NCBI GenBank assembly: GCA_002438685.1
Contig: DJQG01000141.1
Span: forward strand, 299 to 5,517
Direction of reading: 5' to 3'
Origin: Ruminococcaceae bacterium UBA6392
GTDB taxonomy: Bacteria; Bacillota; Clostridia; Oscillospirales; Acutalibacteraceae
DNA length: 5,219 nt
Positions 1-5,219 of this stretch are shown one piece after another. Made by a program: the position numbers and the translations under genes. How positions within the stretch are numbered: position 1 is the stretch's first letter; every line of letters starts with the position of its first letter. The notes beneath the pieces are model-generated. The model was not told where the DNA came from and did not search any database. It saw only the letters and a list, made by a program, of their open reading frames with translations.

Positions 1-919
1 CCGCCGTTATTTTATCCGCACCGAACAGCGCCCTGACAAGTTCCGTTCGCCCCGCGCCGACAAGACCCGCGAAGCCGAGTATCTCGCCGGAATAGAGATC
101 GAACGAAATATTCTGAACCTCGGATGTGGATATGCCCTTGACCTCCATGATTTTTTTGCCGCGCCCGGTCTGCTCGTGCGGATATTTTTCGGTTATCTCG
201 CGCCCGACCATGAGGGCGATTATCTCGCCAATTGAAAGATCTTTGAAATCGGCGGTCTTTATATATTTTCCGTCGCGCATGACAGTAACTCTGTCGACGA
301 TATTTTCGAGTTCTTCAAGGCGGTGGGATATATAAATTATGCCCTTGCCCATATTTTTGAGCTCGTTTATTATTCTGAAAAGCTCCTGCGTCTCGCGCTC
401 GGTCAGTGCCGAGCTCGGCTCGTCCATGATTATGATATCTGCGTTTGTCGAGAGCGCCTTGGCAATCTCGACCATCTGCTGCTTTGACACGGAGAGCTTG
501 CCGACTTCGGTATCGGGCTCGATATTGAGGCTCAGCTCTTTGAGAAGCTTTGACGCGCGGGCGTTCTGCTCTTTGAAATCGACCACGCCGCCCTTTTTGA
601 GCTCCCTGCCGAGAAAGATATTCTCCGCCACGGTCAGGTGGCGGCACATATTGAGCTCCTGATGAATAACGGCGATGCCGAGTTCGGACGCCCGGGCGAC
701 GGTAGAATACTCCTGCGTTTTGCCGCGTATCTTCACTTCTCCCTCGTCCTTTTGATATATTCCGCCGATTATTTTCATCAGCGTGGATTTTCCCGCTCCG
801 TTTTCGCCGAGCAGAGCATGCACCTCGCCCGCCCGAAGCTCGAAATCGACTTTGTCAAGTGCGACGACTCCGGGAAAGAACTTCGATATTCCCTTCATCT
901 GCACAAGATATTCTTCCAT
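1..919 (-). CDS. Sugar ABC transporter ATP-binding protein, MglA/RbsA/XylG type (3' end outside window)
   Basis: This is the ATPase subunit of a carbohydrate uptake (CUT2-family) ABC transporter. It powers import of a monosaccharide or similar substrate on the inner face of the membrane. The first 306 residues are visible and the reading frame stays open to the left edge; family members run about 500 residues with two ABC domains. Domain 1 is complete: Walker A GENGAGKST at residues 38-46, Q-loop Gln87, a signature LSVSKQQ at 142-148, Walker B IIIMDE at 162-167 with catalytic Glu167, and H-loop His199. Domain 2 begins near residue 255 and shows GLVGAGRTE at 285-293. There Arg replaces the Walker A Lys, which is usual for the second, degenerate site of this family. 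The start at 919 follows GGGAGG (927-932) by 7 bases. It appears to be the first gene of its operon, so permease and binding protein should lie to the left. The sugar cannot be read from this subunit. Confidence 0.95.
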   Translation of the reverse strand, partial: MEEYLVQMKGISKFFPGVVALDKVDFELRAGEVHALLGENGAGKSTLMKIIGGIYQKDEGEVKIRGKTQEYSTVARASELGIAVIHQELNMCRHLTVAENIFLGRELKKGGVVDFKEQNARASKLLKELSLNIEPDTEVGKLSVSKQQMVEIAKALSTNADIIIMDEPSSALTERETQELFRIINELKNMGKGIIYISHRLEELENIVDRVTVMRDGKYIKTADFKDLSIGEIIALMVGREITEKYPHEQTGRGKKIMEVKGISTSEVQNISFDLYSGEILGFAGLVGAGRTELVRALFGADKITA

Positions 920-934
920 TTTTCTTCCTCCCGT

Positions 935-951
935 GCGGATCTGAAATCCGC
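935..951 (-). other. Small hairpin just upstream of the ABC ATPase ribosome binding site
   Basis: GCGGAT (935-940) and ATCCGC (946-951) form a perfect 6-bp inverted repeat around a 5-base loop. In the minus-strand transcript it ends a few bases before the GGGAGG at 927-932. No U-tract follows, so it is not an intrinsic terminator. It could affect translation initiation or mRNA stability, or be chance. Confidence 0.3.
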
Positions 952-1020
952 AAATAAGGTAAAGTCGGTGTTTATTGTTGCCTGTGCGAGCGCAATTATT
1001 AAAGCGGGCGCAAAATTTTC

Positions 1021-1036
1021 ACAATAATTAAATTGT
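1021..1036. promoter_or_regulatory. Palindrome in the divergent region, possible operator
   Basis: ACAAT (1021-1025) and ATTGT (1032-1036) form a perfect 5-bp inverted repeat with a 6-base spacer, a size that suits a dimeric regulator. It overlaps the candidate minus-strand -10 element, where a repressor would act. The surrounding DNA is very AT-rich, so chance is a real alternative and no regulator family is identified. Confidence 0.25.
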
Positions 1037-1049
1037 CATAAATTGAAAA
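1021..1049 (-). promoter_or_regulatory. Weak candidate promoter for the ABC transporter operon
   Basis: On the minus strand, TTTTCA (1049-1044) and TATTGT (1026-1021) are separated by 17 bases. Each matches 4 of 6 consensus positions of a housekeeping sigma promoter. Transcription would begin near 1014, giving a leader of about 95 bases. The AT-rich stretch offers other equally weak pairs, so only the general location is supported. The palindrome at 1021-1036 overlaps the proposed -10 element. Confidence 0.25.
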
Positions 1050-1080
1050 CAAATACGACGACAAAAATATCGATTATGAC
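1035..1080. repeat. Spaced inverted repeat upstream of the oxidoreductase promoter
   Basis: GTCATAA (1035-1041) and TTATGAC (1074-1080) are perfect reverse complements, with centres 39 bp apart. The right arm ends 12 bp before the -35 element at 1092, a usual place for an activator half-site. The left arm overlaps the neighbouring palindrome. The gap is too long for one compact dimer site, so two separate half-sites or coincidence are both possible. Confidence 0.25.
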
Positions 1081-1091
1081 GCTTTATATAC

Positions 1092-1120
1092 TTGTCTGCC
1101 GGCAAAAAGAGTGGTATAAT
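1092..1120 (+). promoter_or_regulatory. Promoter of the three-gene oxidoreductase operon
   Basis: A -35 element TTGTCT (1092-1097, 4 of 6 matches to consensus) is followed by a 17-base spacer and a perfect -10 element TATAAT (1115-1120). The -10 is preceded by TGG at 1112-1114, an extended TGn motif. Transcription should begin near 1127, giving a leader of about 43 bases before the ATG at 1170. This is the best promoter in the window. Its position rules out the in-frame TTG at 1092 as a start and makes the ATG at 1125 very unlikely. Confidence 0.8.
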
Positions 1121-1157
1121 AACTATGTCTGTAAAACCAGCTATACTATTTCCGTCT

Positions 1158-1162
1158 GGAGG
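1158..1162 (+). promoter_or_regulatory. Ribosome binding site that fixes the start of the first oxidoreductase
   Basis: GGAGG at 1158-1162 stands 7 bases before the ATG at 1170. The upstream in-frame starts lie in the promoter (TTG 1092) or at about the transcription start (ATG 1125), and neither has such a site. A short helix, CCAG (1137-1140) with CTGG (1156-1159), could touch this site but is weak. Confidence 0.8.
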
Positions 1163-1169
1163 TAAAAAT

Positions 1170-2606
1170 ATGTCATACGATGTAGCAATTATCGGTGCAG
1201 GCGTCAGCGGCGCAATGGTCGCGAGAGAGCTGAGCCGATATAACATCAAGGTCGCATTGGTTGAAAAATGCAGCGACATGGCGATGGGCACAACAAAGGC
1301 CAACAGTGCCATTGTCCACGCAGGCTTCGACGCAATGCCCGGCACCCTCAAAGCGAGACTCAACGTTGAGGGCACTGCCGCAATGCCCGGTCTGTGCGAG
1401 ACGCTCCATGTCCCGTTCAAGCCCATCGGCTCATATGTTGTCGCTTTCTCGAACGAGGAAGTTGAGACTCTTGAAGAGCTCAAGGCAAGAGGCGAAGAGA
1501 ACGGAGTTTCCGGACTCGAGATTCTCGACAAAGAAGCTATTCACCGCGAAGAGCCGAACCTCAGCGACGAGGCAATCGCCGCGCTCTATGCTCCGACCGC
1601 CGGAATCGTCTGCCCCTATGAGCTGACGATAGCGACAGTTGAGAACGCAGTCATGAACGGCGTTGAGTTCTTCCGCAATTTTGATGTTACGGCTATTGAA
1701 AAGAACGCGCAAGGCAATTTTGTTCTCAAGTCCGACGCAGGCGAGATCGAAGCCGAATATGTCGTCAACGCCGCCGGCGTTTTCTGCGACAAGGTAGCTT
1801 CTCTCATCGGCGACGATTCAATAACCATTATTCCCCGCAAGGGCGAATATATGCTCATGGACAGAGCAGTCGGCGACAAGGTAAAGCACACTATATTCCA
1901 GTGTCCCTCAAAGATGGGCAAGGGTGTTCTCGTCACCCCGACCGTTGACGGCAACCTGCTCGTCGGTCCGAGCGCAGTCGATATAGACGAAAAGGACGAC
2001 TGCTCGACCACCGCGGCCGGCACGAACGGCGTTTTCAAGACCGCTCTGAAATCCGTCCCGTCGCTCTCGACCCGCGACGTCATCACTTCATTTGCAGGCA
2101 TCCGCGCCCACAGCACCGGCGACGACTTCATCATCGCCCCCAGCGAGAAGGACGCGAAGTTCATAAACGTTGCCGGCATCGAGTCGCCCGGTCTCTCCTC
2201 CGCTCCCGCTATCGGTCTTTATGTCTGCGACATGATTCTGCAGGACAAGGGCGAAGTCAGCGAGAGGACAGACTTCATCCCCGGCAGACCCGCTCCCGTG
2301 CGTTTCCGCCACATGAGCTCGGAAGAGCGCAAGGCACTTGTTAAAAAGAACAGCGCATACGGCAGAGTTATCTGCCGCTGCGAGACTATAACTGAGGGCG
2401 AGATCCTTGACGCTATCCACGCGCCCGCAGGTGCCATAGACGTTGACGGCGTAAAGCGCCGCACGAGAGCCGGAATGGGTCGCTGCCAGGGCGGCTTCTG
2501 CGGTTCAAAGGTAGTCGAGATACTTGCAAGAGAGCTTGGTCAGGAGCTTGATGAGATCACAAAATGCGGCGGAGAGTCAAAGATCCTCTTCGGCAGGACC
2601 AAGTGA
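1170..2606 (+). CDS. GlpA/LhgO-type FAD-dependent oxidoreductase with C-terminal BFD-like [2Fe-2S] domain
   Basis: This 478-residue flavoprotein belongs to the DAO/glycerol-3-phosphate dehydrogenase family (COG0579-like). It probably oxidises glycerol 3-phosphate to dihydroxyacetone phosphate, or a related hydroxy compound, in the cytoplasm. The N-terminal Rossmann motif GAGVSG is at residues 9-14, with Glu32 ending the second strand to bind the FAD ribose. The family stretch NSAIVHAG (45-52) and the substrate-side FAGIR (308-312) are present. The C-terminus has C402-x-C404 and C439-x4-C444, with 34 residues between the pairs: the cysteine pattern of the BFD-like [2Fe-2S] domain also found in GlpA. 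There is no signal peptide or membrane segment. The MSYDVAIIG start puts the FAD motif at its usual distance from the N-terminus. A 36-base gap separates it from the next gene, consistent with one transcript. L-2-hydroxyglutarate-type oxidation is an alternative; the operon partners favour the GlpA role. Confidence 0.88.
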   Translation: MSYDVAIIGAGVSGAMVARELSRYNIKVALVEKCSDMAMGTTKANSAIVHAGFDAMPGTLKARLNVEGTAAMPGLCETLHVPFKPIGSYVVAFSNEEVETLEELKARGEENGVSGLEILDKEAIHREEPNLSDEAIAALYAPTAGIVCPYELTIATVENAVMNGVEFFRNFDVTAIEKNAQGNFVLKSDAGEIEAEYVVNAAGVFCDKVASLIGDDSITIIPRKGEYMLMDRAVGDKVKHTIFQCPSKMGKGVLVTPTVDGNLLVGPSAVDIDEKDDCSTTAAGTNGVFKTALKSVPSLSTRDVITSFAGIRAHSTGDDFIIAPSEKDAKFINVAGIESPGLSSAPAIGLYVCDMILQDKGEVSERTDFIPGRPAPVRFRHMSSEERKALVKKNSAYGRVICRCETITEGEILDAIHAPAGAIDVDGVKRRTRAGMGRCQGGFCGSKVVEILARELGQELDEITKCGGESKILFGRTK

Positions 2607-2642
2607 TTTACGAACTTTCGCAGCATGAAAGGATGAATACTA

Positions 2643-3899
2643 ATGCTTAAATATGATCTTGCCGTTATCGGCGGAGGCCCCGCAGGCATGGCCGCTGCGC
2701 TCAAGGCGCGCGAAAGCGGCGTTGAAAAGATAATCATACTCGAGCGCGCAGAGACTCTCGGCGGTATCCTTGAGCAGTGCATACACACCGGCTTCGGTCT
2801 GCACTACTTCGGCGAGGAGCTTTCGGGTCCCGAATACGCCGCGCGTTTCATCGAGCTTGTTGAGGACACCGACATTGTCGTAAAGACAGACACCATGGTG
2901 CTCTCCATTTCCGACGACAACGTCGTCACCGCAGTCAACAAAGAGGACGGTCTTATTGAAATCGACGCCATCGCAGTCATTCTTGCAATGGGCTGCCGCG
3001 AGCGTCCGAGAGGCGCACTCAACATCGCGGGAACCCGCTGCGCCGGCGTTCTCTCCGCAGGTACTGCACAGAAATATGTCAACATTGACGGCTATATGCC
3101 CGGCAAGGAAGTCGTTATCCTCGGCTCGGGCGATATCGGTCTTATCATGGCGCGCCGCATGACCCTTGAGGGTGCGCACGTCAAGATGGTCTGCGAGCTG
3201 ATGCCCTATTCGAGCGGACTGACGAGAAACATCGTCCAGTGCCTCAACGACTTTGACATCCCGCTCAAATTGAGCACCACGGTTATCGACATCCACGGCA
3301 AGGAGCGCCTTGAGGGCGTCACCATTGCAAAGGTCGACGAGAACCGCCGCCCGATCCCCGGCACGGAGGAATATGTCCCCTGCGACACGCTCATGCTTTC
3401 CGTCGGTCTTATCCCCGAGAACGAGCTGAGCAAGAACATGGGCATCGAATTTGACCGCGTCACCGGCGGTCCGATAGTCGACGAATACAGAGAGACCACC
3501 CACCCCGGCGTTTTCGCCTGCGGCAACGTGCTGCATGTCCACGATCTTGTTGACTTCGTTACCCTTGAGAGCCAGACGGCCGGCGAGGGCGCAGCGAGAT
3601 ACATAAAGAACGGCGGAAACAAGGAGAAAAAATACGTCAAAACCAGAGGCATCAACGGCGTGCGCTACATCGTGCCGCAGAAGATTGCCCTCGGCGAGGA
3701 TGAGGATGTCAAGCTCTTCTTCAGAGTCGGCGACGTTCACAAGAACGCCAAGGTCGTTGTCACCTACAACGGCGAGACGCTCATCAGCAAGAAGCGCCCG
3801 AGACTCGCTCCCGGCGAGATGGAGAACGTCATCATCAAGAGCGACATGCTCAAGAACTTTGATGAGAACGGCATAATCGAAATTCAGGTGGAGGAATAA
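2643..3899 (+). CDS. FAD/NAD(P)-dependent oxidoreductase, second subunit of the GlpA-like module
   Basis: This 418-residue protein of the pyridine-nucleotide-disulfide oxidoreductase fold probably passes electrons between the first subunit and a nicotinamide or other acceptor. It has an FAD Rossmann motif GGGPAG (10-15) with Glu34, a second nucleotide motif GSGDIG (161-166) expected to bind NAD(H) or NADP(H), and a C-terminal flavin motif ACGNVLHVHDLVD (292-304). No CxxxxC redox disulfide is present near the first Rossmann motif; only Cys46 lies there, so it is not a classical disulfide reductase. Residues 326-418 form an extra, strand-rich region with no motif I recognise. It occupies the place of GlpB beside GlpA but looks like a different flavoprotein family from E. 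coli GlpB. AAAGGA (2628-2633) precedes the ATG by 9 bases. The stop codon lies inside the ribosome-binding region of the next gene, so translation is likely coupled. Confidence 0.88.
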   Translation: MLKYDLAVIGGGPAGMAAALKARESGVEKIIILERAETLGGILEQCIHTGFGLHYFGEELSGPEYAARFIELVEDTDIVVKTDTMVLSISDDNVVTAVNKEDGLIEIDAIAVILAMGCRERPRGALNIAGTRCAGVLSAGTAQKYVNIDGYMPGKEVVILGSGDIGLIMARRMTLEGAHVKMVCELMPYSSGLTRNIVQCLNDFDIPLKLSTTVIDIHGKERLEGVTIAKVDENRRPIPGTEEYVPCDTLMLSVGLIPENELSKNMGIEFDRVTGGPIVDEYRETTHPGVFACGNVLHVHDLVDFVTLESQTAGEGAARYIKNGGNKEKKYVKTRGINGVRYIVPQKIALGEDEDVKLFFRVGDVHKNAKVVVTYNGETLISKKRPRLAPGEMENVIIKSDMLKNFDENGIIEIQVEE

Positions 3900-3901
3900 T
3901 C

Positions 3902-4267
3902 ATGGTAAAAGATATTATTTGTGTCGCCTGCCCCATGGGCTGCCAGATCTCCGTTGAGCTCAATGACGACGGAGAGATCCTCAGCGTTACCGGCAACACC
4001 TGCAAGCGCGGCGACGCCTACGCGAGAACCGAGTGCACCCACCCCGAGAGAAGCCTGACAACGACTGTCAAGGTCAGCGGCGGCGTTCACCCCGTTGTTC
4101 CCGTCAAGTCCGCGAAGGCTGTTCCGAAGGACAAGGTCAAGGACTGCGTCAAGGAGATAGCAAAGCTTGAAATCAAGGCTCCGGTCAAGATCGGCGATGT
4201 TGTCTGCGCGAACATACTCGGCACCGGCGTTGATATCGTTGCGACGAACATCTGCCCCGAGGCGTAA
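3902..4267 (+). CDS. DUF1667 protein, probable small Fe-S subunit
   Basis: This 121-residue protein is of the DUF1667 family, uncharacterised but known to keep conserved cysteines and to sit beside GlpA-type genes. The N-terminus carries C7-x2-C10-x3-C14 and then C34-K-R-G, with a short strand-rich stretch between; Cys45, Cys82, Cys102 and Cys118 follow. The CxxCxxxC...CxxG layout resembles the [4Fe-4S] domain at the start of molybdopterin oxidoreductases, although no molybdenum domain follows. I infer that it carries an Fe-S centre linking the two flavoproteins and so fills the GlpC role without GlpC's size. There is no membrane segment. GGAGG (3890-3894) overlaps the end of the preceding gene, and the ATG lies 2 bases after that gene's stop. 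Eleven of its twelve lysine codons are AAG, suggesting good expression. Family assignment is firm; the cluster and role are inference. Confidence 0.9.
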   Translation: MVKDIICVACPMGCQISVELNDDGEILSVTGNTCKRGDAYARTECTHPERSLTTTVKVSGGVHPVVPVKSAKAVPKDKVKDCVKEIAKLEIKAPVKIGDVVCANILGTGVDIVATNICPEA

Positions 4268-4284
4268 AAGGCATAAAAAAATCG

Positions 4285-4322
4285 AGCATCCGCAGAACGA
4301 AAATTTCTGCGGATGCTTTTTT
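4285..4322. terminator. Bidirectional intrinsic terminator between convergent genes
   Basis: A perfect 13-bp stem (4285-4297 with 4305-4317) encloses a 7-base loop. In the plus direction it runs into six Ts (4317-4322), ending the oxidoreductase operon 18 bases after its last stop codon. Just outside the left arm, seven As at 4275-4281 give a U-tract for minus-strand transcripts arriving from the gene that stops at 4350. One hairpin therefore serves both convergent units. Confidence 0.93.
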
Positions 4323-4349
4323 GCGTATGTTTTTTAATTTATAATGCTG

Positions 4350-5147
4350 TTAGCTCTTGAAATAGCTTTCAAGGACATCGGACGAACGCTGCCCTCCCGC
4401 GAGCTTTTCGAGCACCGCGTCGGAATAAATATAAGACCTTTTCGCCGACTTTTCAGAATCGAGGGAAAGTTCATTGCCGCTGATTGAAAAATAATATTTA
4501 TCCCTGCCGTTGTCGTCGCTGAGAACAAGACGTTTGTCCTTTTCTTCGTAAGTGCCGGTCGAGCAGTCACTCATGCCGCTCCTGTACATGGAATAACTGC
4601 CGTCTGCGGGCGACAGGACGATTTCGGCATAGTCTTTTTGACCGTCGTGCTCGTTCTTGCCGATATAAGTTATGACATCGGTACGGATAGACTCGGGCGT
4701 GAAAAAGGCTTTATTTTTTAAGCACTTATCAGTCTTTTCGGAATCCGCCGAATAGCAGAACTCCCGCACGGGGTCGGACTTTTTGGCAAGAAATTCGAGA
4801 CCGTCTTTTTGTTTTCTGAATGTAAATTTGCTCTGCGAGCCGGAATTTTTCGCGGTAAGTATCAGATAATCGTCATCCTCCTCGTAAGTGCCGTTCAGAG
4901 CGGCGGAGAACCGATACGACTGCATGAAATTGAACGTCTTGTCCCTTCTGTTGAGCACAAGACCCGCGTAGTCGTTATCCGACTTGCAGCCGAAGGAAGC
5001 CATACCGTTTTCGTCAACAGAGGCTCTGACTATATCCGCAGAGCCGTCCGCGCTGTTTCCGGGGAAAAGGTGCGCCAAGAGCGCCGCGCACACGGCGACA
5101 ATTGCAACAACGCCTATACAGATAATGCGTTTGACCGAGCTTTTCAT
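4350..5147 (-). CDS. Membrane-anchored hypothetical protein with duplicated beta-rich domain
   Basis: I do not recognise this 265-residue protein. After a short basic N-terminus (Lys2, Lys6, Arg7), residues 8-28 form one hydrophobic segment, either a signal anchor or an uncleaved signal peptide. Cys20 is preceded by Val-Ala-Val, a poor lipobox, so a lipoprotein is doubtful. The rest should lie outside the membrane. It contains two similar units, about 60-124 and 173-234. Each begins YA-x2-VL, has GTYEE in the middle (86-90 and 198-202), then a hydrophobic LxL strand, and ends in a short charged stretch. This alternation suggests a lipocalin-like or other small beta-barrel fold, but that is only a shape guess. 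Cys131, Cys142 and Cys195 could form disulfides. The ATG at 5147 follows GAGGAG (5155-5160) by 7 bases. It converges on the oxidoreductase operon and shares its terminator; no functional tie is visible. Confidence 0.85.
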   Translation of the reverse strand: MKSSVKRIICIGVVAIVAVCAALLAHLFPGNSADGSADIVRASVDENGMASFGCKSDNDYAGLVLNRRDKTFNFMQSYRFSAALNGTYEEDDDYLILTAKNSGSQSKFTFRKQKDGLEFLAKKSDPVREFCYSADSEKTDKCLKNKAFFTPESIRTDVITYIGKNEHDGQKDYAEIVLSPADGSYSMYRSGMSDCSTGTYEEKDKRLVLSDDNGRDKYYFSISGNELSLDSEKSAKRSYIYSDAVLEKLAGGQRSSDVLESYFKS

Positions 5148-5182
5148 ACTGCATCTCCTCTCATCAATGTTGCATCCGCAAA

Positions 5183-5191
5183 GTTATATCA
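5183..5191 (-). promoter_or_regulatory. Likely extended -10 promoter of the hypothetical membrane protein
   Basis: The minus strand reads TGATATAAC from 5191 to 5183, an extended -10 (TGn) joined to TATAAC, 5 of 6 matches to consensus. Transcription would start near 5176, leaving about 28 bases before the ATG at 5147 with the ribosome binding site at 5155-5160 inside it. The sequence 17 bases upstream (TCTGCG) is a poor -35, which an extended -10 can tolerate. Confidence 0.45.
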
Positions 5192-5195
5192 GCAA

Positions 5196-5219
5196 ACAAA
5201 AATACCGCAGAGAGCCTGC
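5196..5219 (-). terminator. Possible right arm of a terminator cut by the window edge
   Basis: Read on the minus strand, the last bases give a GC-rich run, CTCTCTGCGG, followed by TATTTTTGTTT. That is how the second arm and T-tract of an intrinsic terminator look. The first arm would lie beyond 5219, so the hairpin cannot be confirmed here. If real, it ends a minus-strand gene upstream and makes the hypothetical protein a single-gene unit. Confidence 0.3.

Noticed and set aside
985..994. TGCGAGCGCA as a LacI/CcpA-type operator
   Set aside because: Symmetry covers only four bases per arm, and flanking positions do not match a cre-type site, so it is not better than chance.
126..1027. Plus-strand open frames at 126-335, 339-662 and 638-1027
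   Set aside because: They lie opposite the ABC ATPase, whose frame carries every expected motif in order. They have no ribosome binding sites and no recognisable protein sequence.
1127..1169. Riboswitch or antiterminator leader before the oxidoreductase operon
   Set aside because: The leader is only about 43 bases, with one 4-bp helix and no terminator-like structure, too short for a known riboswitch or a GlpP-type antiterminator.
1028..1531. Minus-strand open frame crossing the intergenic region and the start of the first oxidoreductase
   Set aside because: It runs across the promoter and ribosome binding site of the real gene, and its product shows no domain. It is a shadow frame.
1616..2788. 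Minus-strand open frames at 1616-2179, 2088-2420, 2219-2464 and 2540-2788
   Set aside because: All lie against the strongly motif-supported oxidoreductase genes and overlap each other in different frames.
2640..3740. 366-residue open frame on the minus strand opposite the second oxidoreductase gene
   Set aside because: It is a mirror frame produced by the GC-biased codons of the real gene. It has low-complexity Ala/Asp/Val-rich content, no motif and no proper ribosome binding site.
4393..5140. Lipoprotein assignment for the hypothetical membrane protein based on Cys20
   Set aside because: The residue before the cysteine is Val rather than Gly, Ala or Ser, and the hydrophobic run continues to residue 28, which fits a membrane anchor better.
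935..5180. Recurring ATCCGC/GCGGAT in the ABC leader, the shared terminator and the right-hand promoter region
   Set aside because: The copies sit in unrelated contexts, share only six to eight bases and have no regular spacing. No repeat family is supported.

Overview
The window reads as chromosomal DNA of an anaerobic Firmicute, most likely a clostridial (Ruminococcaceae/Oscillospiraceae-like) gut-type bacterium. Three things point there: strong GGAGG-type ribosome binding sites about 7 bases before the starts, AGA/CGC arginine codons with moderate GC, and a three-gene flavoprotein/DUF1667 module that is common in Clostridia and Thermotogales. The taxon is inferred from style and gene content, not from a marker gene.

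Layout. Positions 1-919 (minus strand) hold the first 306 residues of a duplicated sugar ABC-transporter ATPase (MglA/RbsA/XylG type) that continues past the left edge. Positions 920-1169 are a divergent control region. It holds a well-formed plus-strand promoter at 1092-1120, weaker minus-strand candidates and several inverted repeats. Positions 1170-4267 (plus strand) are a compact three-gene operon: a GlpA/LhgO-type FAD oxidoreductase with a C-terminal BFD-like [2Fe-2S] domain, a two-Rossmann FAD/NAD(P) oxidoreductase, and a small cysteine-rich DUF1667 protein. A strong bidirectional terminator at 4285-4322 closes the operon. Converging on it from the right (minus strand, 4350-5147) is a membrane-anchored hypothetical protein with an internally duplicated beta-rich domain and its own likely promoter near 5183-5191. 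The right edge looks like half of a terminator for a gene beyond the window.

How the genes may work together. The three plus-strand genes look like one soluble redox enzyme. Electrons would pass from the substrate to FAD in subunit 1, through its [2Fe-2S] centre and probably an Fe-S centre in the DUF1667 subunit, to the FAD/NAD(P) subunit. The best-known assignment is anaerobic glycerol-3-phosphate dehydrogenase, with DUF1667 standing where E. coli GlpC would be. No glpK, glpF or glpP lies in the window, so the substrate is not proven. The divergent sugar transporter may share regulatory DNA with the operon, but nothing in the sequence proves a functional link.

I see no RNA gene, CRISPR array, insertion sequence or phage gene. 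The most interesting item is the probable Fe-S nature of the uncharacterised DUF1667 subunit and the membrane-free three-part dehydrogenase it implies.
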